A DNA stretch of 64,000 nt from Nectonema munidae (Eukaryota; Nematomorpha; Nectonematoida; Nectonematidae), in the NCBI GenBank assembly GCA_030549495.1, contig JAUIRK010000923.1, positions 558,001-622,000 of the forward strand, given 5' to 3'. The first letter of the stretch is position 1. Every line of letters starts with the position of its first letter. Below are positions 46,160-56,437 of this stretch, piece after piece. Below the pieces are notes generated by a model that searched no databases, had not been told where the DNA came from, and was given only the letters and a program-made list of their open reading frames with translations. The translations under genes were made by a program, and so were the position numbers.

Positions 46160-48079
46160 GTATGCAATTTGGAGTTTATACTTCGAAGACAACCGTATAA
46201 AACCTTAACACGTATGACGTTTTAGTTTGCATATAACACATTTTATTCTGTATTTCATTTCTATTTTCATCGTATTTATTTTTTATATAAACGATAAGGC
46301 AGTAGACGGTGGGTTTCATTTAAGTGAGAATGTAATATTCAGAATTCAAAATTTCACGATTTATTTTGTAGTTTTGCATATCTATATTCATTCGTCTCCT
46401 TCTTTTTTAGACGAGAGCTCGGTCCCAAGTACCCCATATTTAGCCATTTCGTTGTACATCCTTATTTACATTTTTATTTCGGTTATATCGAATTAGAAAT
46501 TTGCTTTAAATGCTTTTCACTATAAAAAGACAAAAACAAGAAACCAAACTCGGGATATTAATACATATCCTTAAATGTCCATTTTTGAAACAATTATGGA
46601 TAGATCAGTAAGAGTGAGTTGAAAAATAGTAATTTAAAAACCGATCTATGACTTAAAATTGCATAAATTTAACTTTACAATACAATTAAAATTTATAGTG
46701 TTTTCCAGAGGGGCGTGGAGCCTGAACGTCCACTCTAAAATTCAGGAAATGAGAAAATACGAGTAATATCCATGAGAAATTCAAAAGTCTGAGGAACACT
46801 TTTGTAAAAAGTTTCAACTCAAAATTCGGGATTAGCCTCGTTTCCCTTAAAAAAGAATTGTCATTAAGGATTCAGGCAATCCAATCCCCCTAGCGAATAC
46901 CCATGTTTATAACCAACTGAATTTAATTATTTTTTTATTGTAATATCCTTGATTTGTGTTTTAACCGTTTATAAGGACCACAGTATTGAAAACGAATCGT
47001 CTCCTTTTGTTTAAATATTTAACGCATACGACTAAAAGAATACAAAAATTAACAACCGTAGGACCGGCTTTAACCGGAACCTGAAGATCTCTACTCACAG
47101 ATAAGAGTGAAGAGGCGTGATTGATACTCTTTGACAAGTGTGGGATTGGGCCTAAATCAAGTCAATAACAACCGCTTTCCAGAATTAATTTTTATATTAT
47201 AAAAAGCGACATCCTTTACAGTTTTTTGCAAAAAAAACGCAAAACTCACTCGAACTTACATAAGAATAAGAGGGGAAATGTAACATTTTTAGTATTTTAA
47301 CCGCAATAGTTTTGATAATTTTAGCGACACAAGTGTTTTTGGGTCTAGAGAAATTTAACAAAACATTACTTTTTAATTGACTTTTTTTTTAAAGAAAATA
47401 CAGTCAGCCTCACCTTTGTTAATTCGAATCCTTCACTTCCGCAAAAACATTTTTCTTAAAGATTCTCCTTCTCATTTTTACCTTTGATTACAGATGAATA
47501 TTTGTTAATAACGATAATCAAGAATTTGACGTTTTTGGTAAAATATTTGAGCCAGTTTGGTAATGTTTGAGTAATATTACGCTATATTAAATCTAAATCA
47601 TATTCCAGTCAATAAGGTTTTTTGATCTATTTGTCCACCACACAAATGCATGTAAAATAATCCATAAAGAACATCATATACTGTATATATCTTCTGAAAC
47701 CTCATGATGTTGGACACGGGAGATAACCCTCAAGAGAATGGCCAATGTATTTAATTTGGTACTTTTTTTATAATGGCAAGACAATACGGTGAAAGTTTCA
47801 TTGAACTATACTTAGATTTCACTTTTCTATAATTGCTTAATTAACTATAATTTGGTAAAAATTATTGTATTTGAGAAGGGATATAGAGCGATATCTCTAT
47901 GTTAGTAGCGAGGTATTAGCGCGTTAAATAAAGATTCATAATATATCTTCTAATCTAACCGTGTTAAGAATAAGAGTTTTTGGGCTTAGGGTTAGATAAT
48001 GTTATTTTTAAAATATATTTTCAAGAACTGAAACATTATTTTGAATTAACTTCCTTAACTCGTCTCTTTAAGTGGATGG
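46160..48079. other. Intergenic, no gene seen
   Basis: A TTAACCGTTTATAAGGACCAC segment near 46964 with a following AATCGTCTCC may be a worn end of a TTAA MITE. Nothing else was recognised. Confidence 0.4.
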
Positions 48080-48225
48080 TTCCTGGTCAAAACCGAAAAT
48101 TCCCAATACCATAACGACCCAAAACCAAAACGGCACAAAACCAAAACGACCCATACCAAAACAGCAAAATCAACGGCTCAAAGCCAATTTCGACTATAAA
48201 CCGATACGGCCAAAAACCTGATGGC
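48080..48225 (+). repeat. Cryptically simple repeat (CCAAAACGGC-like)
   Basis: Irregular reiteration of CCAAAACGACCCA and CCAAAACGGCACAAAA words, about 13-18 bp per unit, on one strand. Confidence 0.7.
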
Positions 48226-48509
48226 TATAGTAAGTTGGAAATACAATCTAAGAAGACAAAATCTGATTTTCAAATACAGTTGGCCATCACTTAACCGGAA
48301 ACAATGGGGCCTTAAAGATCAGTCATTATTATGTCGGAATACACAAAGAAGAGAAGCTAAGCTTTATTTTATACATTTGAACTTTGCTGAATTATCAAAG
48401 TTTAATTAATGAAGGAAACAAACAAAAAATGTCAGTGAAAATTTGAAGGTGAGTAACTTTATTGTACACAATACAGTTTTGAAAATATTAACAAGTTGAA
48501 ATGGAACAG

Positions 48510-48585
48510 GTCAATTCGGCCTCAAAAAATAATGAGATAGAAGACGAATTGTCTTGAAGTCCAACTGTCCCGAGGCCGAATTGAC
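48510..48585. mobile_element. Small foldback element with 14-bp ends
   Basis: GTCAATTCGGCCTC and GAGGCCGAATTGAC are perfect inverted repeats 76 bp apart. The interior is AT-rich and non-coding, and no target duplication was discerned. It could be a MITE or just a local hairpin. Confidence 0.55.
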
Positions 48586-51258
48586 TATAAACGGTTTAAA
48601 TACTTACCATCAACCAAAGTTTCCTGAGATATGATCACTATTTATTTCAGAGTGAATTTGGTCCCAGTTTTTGTAGAGAAAAAAATATTCAATTTTTCCC
48701 AGGGTTTCTTTATAGAAATGACTTCACTAAAATACTATTGGAAACACCTACTTTATTTCTATAGTAGATGATAAAGAATATTAGAGGCAACTATTTGCAT
48801 GGTAAAAAATCTTTTTGATCATGGTATTACATTACGCTACCAAAGAAGTAAAGTTTCAAAATCCGAAATTCCTTTTCGAACCGTAACGTAGGCCATCACT
48901 CATTTGAGCGACCAACAGTGGGGAAATAAAAATCAACTTAACTGGACTTAAATAATAATCGAAAGTCTTCTGTGCATCATATGTTTTATTTCACACTGAC
49001 CCAGTTAGTTTGCATTCATCATAATGCCAGGATGATTGGAAAAACACATGCTTTATTGAGAAATACAGCATTGCTCTTCAATTGCAACCAGTGAAGGTTT
49101 TGTCTTTTTTTTCTTACAAGGTCTCCTCTTTCTTGTCATTGATTTTTCAAGAGATTGCGTCGAGTGCTAAATTATTGTTCTGAAGTTTTATGAAAAATGC
49201 TTTTAAAATATCGATTCTAAGGGATAGTGAATCTTGGTGTCCCACCACGAGAAGATAAGGTTATTGTAGCGTTTTCACAGAGGAGTTTAGAAACACCCTT
49301 CTGAAATATTGATCTAATATTCAGAACTAATTGAAATATTGAAATCTTTAAAGCGCTAAAAGAAATCCTTACCTTTTGTTTTATTTAATATTTATACAAC
49401 GTTTATAATAATTTTTCGGCGTAATGTTACTTCGTCAAAACGTATGCAAAAATTTTTTAAGCTGAAGATATATGGTGCTGGGCCAAAACGCCCGAAAATA
49501 ATAATTCGGACGTTATTATTTCTTGAAGTTTATTCTATTTGGACAGTTTTCAAAACGGTCGATTTGACACGAAATGATAGTGATCAATTTGACTTGAAAG
49601 ATAAAAGTGATTATACAAAAATACATTATTTCTTTGGCTTGAAAAACAATTAAACTACCAATTTATTAGGATTCTTGTATCTGTTTTTTATGCATGTGAA
49701 ACAACAAAGTGTTAAATTGCATATTATACCAATAATATATTTCACATATTTTTATACTTTAGTGTCTGTGTTTTTTTTATGAATATGGTTTCATGGTGTC
49801 CGAAATTTAAAGTTAATTACTTATACCCCCAATGTTTAAGTATTATTTCTTGAACATGCTTTTCAAGTTGTTAGGCGTATTGAAAAATGAGCCTATTAAA
49901 GTTCTAACATATTGTATCCAATGGAATAAAATATTTAGTAACTGGGTAAATTGGGTTTCACGAGCTCAAAGCAAACTAGAATGAGAGATGGCATGCACCT
50001 CGCTTAAAATATATCAATGTATATACACTTTGTTATTATAGTCCATGCTCTCGTTCCGGATTCAATGTAACAAATGAAATGTGGGGATCATGAATAAGAT
50101 AGGGCAAAATTAAAAAATAAATTTTAGGCCTTGAATAAATTTTTAAAAGAAATGTATTTAATGAAAATCTTATTTTAAATTGATCTATTTGCTATAAAGA
50201 ACAAACAAAATTTTTAAAACAACTCGACTTTAATAGAGAAGAAATCTTTTTCATGTCAGTACACAAAATATCATTTTTCACATAACTACATTAGGCATAT
50301 TTGCCAAAAGAATCATTTTAATTTCTACCTACTTCAGGCAGTCGTGTGTTTACACCTCTGCCTTTTTATTCTCAAAGTAGTTTGTTTTAATCATTCTAGA
50401 ATGAAGGTTTTGGATATTGGCATCCACAAATGTGCAGTATCTATCTTACTTTCAAGATTCACATATGAATGCGCTTGAGCATTTTTAAAAATCAAAAATT
50501 TCACCACCCCCTTCAGAGTCAGCAAACAGTTGTGCGCTGGAAATTATAAAATTCGGTAACATTTTTTATATAAATTAAAATTCCATACTACCATGTCTTC
50601 ACCCTATTCATTGTGTTTTAATTATAGCCTTCAATGTATATCTAACAAAGAGTTTAAGTTAGACTGCTAAATCATTAATATATTATTCAATTGCAAACTT
50701 TGAACTCAAGTCTATTCCCAATTTTGAAAAAAGTTGTCAAACTACACACACACAGTCTTCTGGAATAATTTTATTACGAGTTCCTACAAAATTTTATATA
50801 GTTTAGTCGTGAAAGAAAAAATAAATATAGAAGCACAATAATAAAAAACCTATCAATTGGAAACAGCACGTAACCTAATCTCCCATTTTGAGTTTAAACT
50901 TTTGAGAATAAATTTATAAGTAGGAGTATGGGAAAAACTTGGTAGAGCCTCGCCTATTTTTCCTGACGCAAAAAAAGACAAGAAACACGATGATAAAAAG
51001 GATTCATTTTTTTACTTGCAACAACTTTGAGAAAAATAATATAAATATGGTGATAAAAGAATATAATAAGAAGCAGGATAAAAAGAGAGATGATAAAAAT
51101 TGATAAATGCTTTCTCTGCGCTTATTAAATAGAAGACAATGAAAGAGGAGAAGGGGTAGGTGGTATCCATGATGTAGGTGAAGATGATAAAAAAAGATAA
51201 GACAACATAAAGAGAGGGATGATGATTAGTAAAAAAGAAATAAGGTAAAATAAATCAT
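48586..51258. other. Downstream of dishevelled, no gene seen
   Basis: AT-rich DNA. The 3' untranslated region of the dishevelled transcript must lie in the right part. The first AATAAA noticed on the minus strand in this part is near 50768, about 490 bases past the stop. The ORF at 49444-49653 has no recognised family. Confidence 0.45.
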
Positions 51259-53724
51259 TTAAATGACGGTGGCAGTGTGGGTGTCATTGTTGGAGCAGGT
51301 AGGCGCTGTGATCGTTGTGGGATCTAATTCGATTGAGTGATGCTGAAGTTTGAGATGATGGTGATGCTGTTGTAGGCATTCTTGACTGCTCAGGCGTTGA
51401 TTAGGAGTGATAAGGCTACTCTTTTTATTACTACTATTGATACAAGTCGCTGCTGATGTCGTGATATTTATGTTGTTGATAGATTTATCTGATTTTCTCT
51501 CTTTTCCTCCGGAGGAAGAACAACTAAACTTACCAGCTGAGCCAGTGGAGTTATGCGTGAATATTGATTCACTATTAACAATTTCTTTGGAGCCCGAGTC
51601 AACGACGGGACACAGGTAAGGATTTGAATTAGCGTGGATGATGGATGCGGAGGAGGGAGGTGATGACAGTGAAGACAATATGACGTTTCCACCACAACAG
51701 CTGGAGTTGTTGTTAGGAAGGGGGACTGATCGCTTCATCATTCCTCCATTGTTGTTTTCGAATGAAAGAATGCTATCACTAACTTCACTAAGACTAGCCA
51801 ATGGAGGAACGAGTGCAGATGCTCCCTTCGTTTCGCCATCCACCAATAAGGAAGAAGCATTGTTGTTGAAGGATAATGCTGACGAAATGTTTTTTGCAAA
51901 TACGTAGTAACATTGCTCAGAAAAATTGGATTTGTTAACGGTGTGTCGAATAAGACCGGATTTAAGTAGGGAAGCTGCATACTTCTTAGCGTCTTTCCTG
52001 TCTTGAAGGCCAGAAACATGCGATGTCAGCCAGTCAACTGCATCGCAACCAAGAAAAGCAGAGGAAATGGTAATTTTAAGCCACATACGATCCTTGATTT
52101 CAAGCCCAGAGTCTACAGCGGACATCCTCTGAACAACAGTAAGCATCGAAGAAGTGCTTATGTTTAATGGAGTTTTATCTGAGGTGGTGGGAGGAGGCAA
52201 AAGGATTTGCTGCGGTTGTGGCTGCAATGCCTGACTTGACGAGTGATGATGATGTTGAGAAGGAGGTTTGAAATTAGCACAGCTCTCATGCAGATGATGG
52301 TGGTGGTGGTGATGCAAGAGCTCTTCTTGTTGTTGCTGCCTAACGGCAGCGGCATGCGCGACCCAGGCCGAAGGATCTATCGGCCGCATCACTTCCGAGT
52401 TTCTGTTATCAAGGGAAAATTGACGAGACTGTGACGAGTTATTGACGTGGTGGTGCTGGTGATGGTGATCAAGGGAGGGTGTGGCACTCATCCACGCCTT
52501 AGCTACAAAAAGCGTTATGGGTTGGGGCATTTGAGCTGCTCTCTTAATCACGTTAACAGCTTCATCATTGCTCAAACTCTCAAAACTCATGTCATTCACT
52601 TGCAGAATTTGATCGCCCGGCTGTATTCTACCGTCCTTAGCCACGGCACCCCCTTTCATGATGGAGCCGACGTAGATACGTCCATCGTTGTCCACGTTGC
52701 AGCTGTCGGAGCCGGCATCGCCCACTATGCTTATGCCGAGAAAATTAGAAGTACTCATGTCTAGCGTGACTTTGATGACGTTGAGGCTGCTGTTGCTGAA
52801 GGTGGACTCCGTGATACTCGTGAACGAGGAGCAGCACGACAGGGTATCACTCGCAGAATGCGGGGGAATCATCATTTCCCGCTGTCGTCTGTGGTTGTTC
52901 CGTCTGTGCTGTTGACGATGGTTGTATTGGTGGTGGCCACGGTGATGGTTGATGTGCCGGGAATAGTCGTTGTTAGAGCGCATAAAGACACTGCTACTAC
53001 CTTCACTGCAATCGTCAATCTCTTCGTCACTTTTGCGCCCACCAAATGTGAGCGTGGACTCCAAATCTTCGCTCATGTTATTTATCACCACTTCATTGCT
53101 TTTGCCGTGCGTGGCCAAGTGATTGTGGTGTTGGTAGCTTTGTTTCTGTTGTTGCCTGTTTTGCTTCCTCTTTCTTTTTTCGTGGGCCCGAGATATGCTT
53201 GTTACGTCACTGTTCAAACTGTACAAACTCGCAGCATCATCTCTTCTGCAGTGCGGTTGCTGCTCAGCTCCGTTTCCGGCATCCACTCCACCCAAACACT
53301 CCCCCCTACTGATTCCCTTCTTCTCGCGAAAACTAAACCTCGAATTGCCTGAAGGAGCAGTAGATGAAGAAGACGATGAATTTTTGTTCATGCAATTACC
53401 CCTACTTGCTGTTGCGCCATTGTGATTGGCAGAAAATTCTCCGCTATGCGTACTGCTACTGCTATCTGGCGCGACGATCCACGCCACTACTCTGCCCCCA
53501 AAACTGGGGAGACGAGTCTTATTCTCAATGATTTCTTCCTTCACGATTCCGAAGTCTGCGTCCATGGATTTGAAGAAAAACTTATACGTGGGCTTGGGAG
53601 CTAGATTCAGTGCCAGCTTCAAGTCGATGAGTGTGATAACGGAAGGAGAACGCGCTATTTTGATTAAGTACGGCGTTTCTTCATCGTCGATATAGTATAT
53701 TACTTTGGTCTCTTCTTCAGACAT
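51259..53724 (-). CDS. dsh: Dishevelled, Wnt signalling adaptor, intronless
   Basis: The 821-residue product has the three dishevelled domains in order. The DIX domain (about 5-87; VIYYIDDEETPYLIKIA, ending GGRVVAWIV) polymerises. The PDZ domain (about 314-405; FLGISIVG carboxylate loop, GRIYVGSIMKGGAVAKDGRI) binds Frizzled. The DEP domain is at about 536-608 (MWLKITISSAFLGCDAVDWL). The MRPIDPSAWVAHAAA motif after the PDZ is also typical of Dvl proteins. It acts in the cytoplasm and at the membrane in canonical and planar-polarity Wnt signalling. Linkers are long and rich in His, Gln, Ser and Asn, including a run of seven His, so the protein exceeds the usual 620-740 residues. The C-terminus ends TATVI. 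The start ATG begins MSEEETKVIYYI, right before the DIX domain. A TATTTAA word lies about 70 bases upstream. Confidence 0.97.
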   Translation of the reverse strand: MSEEETKVIYYIDDEETPYLIKIARSPSVITLIDLKLALNLAPKPTYKFFFKSMDADFGIVKEEIIENKTRLPSFGGRVVAWIVAPDSSSSTHSGEFSANHNGATASRGNCMNKNSSSSSSTAPSGNSRFSFREKKGISRGECLGGVDAGNGAEQQPHCRRDDAASLYSLNSDVTSISRAHEKRKRKQNRQQQKQSYQHHNHLATHGKSNEVVINNMSEDLESTLTFGGRKSDEEIDDCSEGSSSVFMRSNNDYSRHINHHRGHHQYNHRQQHRRNNHRRQREMMIPPHSASDTLSCCSSFTSITESTFSNSSLNVIKVTLDMSTSNFLGISIVGDAGSDSCNVDNDGRIYVGSIMKGGAVAKDGRIQPGDQILQVNDMSFESLSNDEAVNVIKRAAQMPQPITLFVAKAWMSATPSLDHHHQHHHVNNSSQSRQFSLDNRNSEVMRPIDPSAWVAHAAAVRQQQQEELLHHHHHHHLHESCANFKPPSQHHHHSSSQALQPQPQQILLPPPTTSDKTPLNISTSSMLTVVQRMSAVDSGLEIKDRMWLKITISSAFLGCDAVDWLTSHVSGLQDRKDAKKYAASLLKSGLIRHTVNKSNFSEQCYYVFAKNISSALSFNNNASSLLVDGETKGASALVPPLASLSEVSDSILSFENNNGGMMKRSVPLPNNNSSCCGGNVILSSLSSPPSSASIIHANSNPYLCPVVDSGSKEIVNSESIFTHNSTGSAGKFSCSSSGGKERKSDKSINNINITTSAATCINSSNKKSSLITPNQRLSSQECLQQHHHHLKLQHHSIELDPTTITAPTCSNNDTHTATVI

Positions 53725-53879
53725 GGGATGCGCCGAAGTTAATTTGATTCTGGCAAAATTGTCATATGTTCAATAGCGCAAAGCTCTTAAATACCTTTTT
53801 AACTTGTCATTTTGAGAGGGAACGGAATTCTAAAATATAAATTATATTTTGACATTTAAAAAAGTCACAATTGGCTTAA

Positions 53880-53935
53880 CCCTTTCAGACACAATGGAAC
53901 ACCCGTGTCCAATGAAATAAAAATCGTTTGCTTAA
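53880..53935. mobile_element. TTAA MITE, family 3, partial
   Basis: TTAA (53876-53879) is followed by CCCTTTCAGACACAATGG, GTGTCC and AATCGTTTGCTTAA. The end matches the inverted right ends at 59344-59448 and 63735-63812 (CCCTTTCAGGCACA). It lies about 150 bp upstream of the dishevelled start codon. Confidence 0.65.
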
Positions 53936-54980
53936 CTCGGTGAAAAAGAAACCAAAATATTAATTTAGAAAAGAAAAACTTAAATTTTGTTTCTTAGCAA
54001 TCAATATGACAAAAAGGATCTCTGTACAATGTGTTTGTTAACCAGAAATTTCTGATTTGGACCGCCAGATCGGGATTGGGAAAAATTCCAACACTTAGCC
54101 TTTTACATAACTTAATTTTTAAAGCAACAACAATAGGCTGTTTTTTCTAATTAACACATTTAAAATTTTTTTCTTCACTTTCAAAAATCTTTTGAAAACT
54201 CAATTGGGAACGGCTAGTATACGGTCTAGTTAACACCCTGCTGTATAGTCCCAATCCTCTACTAATATGTTTGAATAGATAATAATAATAATAATAATAC
54301 TTCGTTTGCTATTAAAGTTGGCATAGAAAATTTAATTTTATATTTTTTAATAATATTAATTATCAAAGAAGTACAGTCAAATTTCAAACAACAAGTGCAA
54401 ATGGCTGAACTATAGAAAATATTTTTAAGACTTCGCATAAAGTTTGACACTTGTTTCTGATAAACTCATCAGCAGATTGAATAATATCATTAGTGAATGC
54501 CTTGCTTAAGTCTATTTTTTAAATCAAGAAGAATGGGATTCAGCATCAAAATGTTGGTCCCGTCTCATCACAAATAGGTAGGCAGAGAAATAGAAAGAGA
54601 GAGTAAGATAGATGGATGATAGATTAGACACGAATATGTATTTAAAATTTTTGATGAAAATTGAGATTTTGCACAGATATAATTTTCATTGAAGAAGTTT
54701 AATAAACATATTCAGACATGTAAAGAAGCCATCATGCATCAAAAAAGTGATAAATGGCGTATAATTTTATTAAAAAGTTATATTGATCGAAATAAAGAGA
54801 TTATATCTCTTAGTAGTATGCAGAAAAATGTATGCACACGATAAGTGATGATCAATAAACATATAATATCATGATTTAAAAGCGTGTAAATTGGTTAACA
54901 TGATTTACAAGTCAGAAAAGAAGCATTGTTTGGAGGTTGTTTTATGCAAGCAAACATACCCCTCAAGTTACTATCCCTAA
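53936..54980. other. Upstream of dishevelled, no gene seen
   Basis: An AT-rich stretch with an ATA-type trinucleotide run (AATAAT units) near 54280-54300. No coding or element boundary was recognised. Confidence 0.45.
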
Positions 54981-56240
54981 CAGAGATAAAGGAGCCGGCT
55001 GACTCTCTGCTTTAGAAAAAGTCCCGTAAATATGCTCTGTCGTAGCTTGTGAAAAAAGGGGGCATGTATCAAAACAGAGCAAAGCGCGTTAGCTGAAATC
55101 CTTACAAAAATAAATCTCATTTTTCATTCGCTAAAAAATCTGCATCATTTGAATATTGAATATCCGAGAAGATTTTGCCGAATTCTAAAAAGCAATGACA
55201 ACTTTCATCCTTGCCAAACCTCGTATTCAACATGCCCCTTTCAGAAATCAAGTCGATCAAATCTAGAATAATCTCAACGGCACGACTGTTTGACAGGAAG
55301 TTCTAGCCAATCTACAGAAGGCAACATGAAGCATAACAAGAATTTAGGATTAAAGCGGCTAAGGCCCCCACGATATTTTTTATTATATATCATGACCCCG
55401 TGCCTCTCTTAGTTACGTGTCTCAAGGAAAGCTAGAAATTGTCCTCAACAACTGCAAGTGCTTCTTCAAATTTCATATTCCAAGCACGGCAGAGCAATTT
55501 TTGTTCAGGACAGTCACAAAATAGTTCACAAGTCACAACTTGAAATAGAAAGATGATAGCAGAATCTTCTTAAAGTTAACTAGGACATAGCTTTCACATT
55601 ATGATTTCTGGGCAAGAAGCTGATTGTTGGTGGCTAGGTCCTTTTGTCCAAGTGCTTGGTTGTCAGTACTCCTACTGCCTCAAAGACAAAAAATGGATAC
55701 TTCTGGTATTCTTCGTTAAGAACATAGTGACATAGAAAAAAGTTTTAAATCATCACAAGTGAGAAAAGTGTGAATATGGTACTAGATTGCAGTTATTAGT
55801 GTCTTCCTATTTTCGCAAAGCATTTGAAGTTCTCCTTCAAAAAACCAATCAAGATGGCCCATTCCGAGTCCAACAAGTTCAGTGCCTACAATAAGTCCAA
55901 AATTTTAAACAAAAAACTAAAGAATTCTTTATCTAAAAAACGAATATTCAAGATGAGGGTCCGAAAAATAAAAATGTGTGTTTCTTCAGTTTAGAGCGCA
56001 GCAACAGTCTATTTCCTATTTCAAGGTAAAGGTTTCTATTTTCTCATCAGGTTATTCAGCTCAAATTGGTTAAAGTGTTTAGATTGCAATCTTCAGGTGG
56101 TTCATTGATATCATTTGAATCGGACTCATGGTCTTTCGCATGTCCGTCAGCACAGCAGCCACAGTAAAATTACCAGAGTGTGGAACACGCCGGCTTATTG
56201 CTAGAAGAATAACCCTGCTTTAACGCTATAATTACCAAGC
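54981..56240. other. Unassigned stretch of higher complexity
   Basis: This stretch is richer in G+C than its flanks and has protein-like runs in several minus-strand frames. One such run near 55800-55870 reads ELVGLGMGHLDWFFEGELQM; another near 55440-55500 reads NMKFEEALAVVEDNF. Stops interrupt every frame, and no domain or splice site ties them together. A decayed gene or transposase is the simplest reading, but the family is unknown. Confidence 0.3.
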
Positions 56241-56311
56241 TATACAAATGACCGATAAGATATATTTGATAAAGTCAGAAACCAAGGCCTTTGCAGATTA
56301 AGATCTGTTAA

Positions 56312-56437
56312 CTCATGGCCAAGCAAAGCAGACGATATCTAAAAAAACGCAGACGATTTATATTCAAAGCCATTGAAAAAAGCAGACGAAGATGAAATTA
56401 CTTATGTTCCAAAATAGGAACATTGGCCGTAAATGGG
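56312..56437. mobile_element. TTAA MITE, family 1
   Basis: 126 bp between TTAA at 56308-56311 and TTAA at 56438-56441. It is nearly identical to the copy at 33881 except at the left end, where a 4-bp loss changes CCCATTTAAGACCAAGC to CTCATGGCCAAGC. It has three GCAGACGA words and the TGTTCC-N6-GGAACA palindrome. Confidence 0.9.

Noticed and set aside
52858-53352. A 164-codon plus-strand ORF
   Set aside because: It is the antisense shadow of the dishevelled coding sequence; the minus frame has DIX, PDZ and DEP domains.
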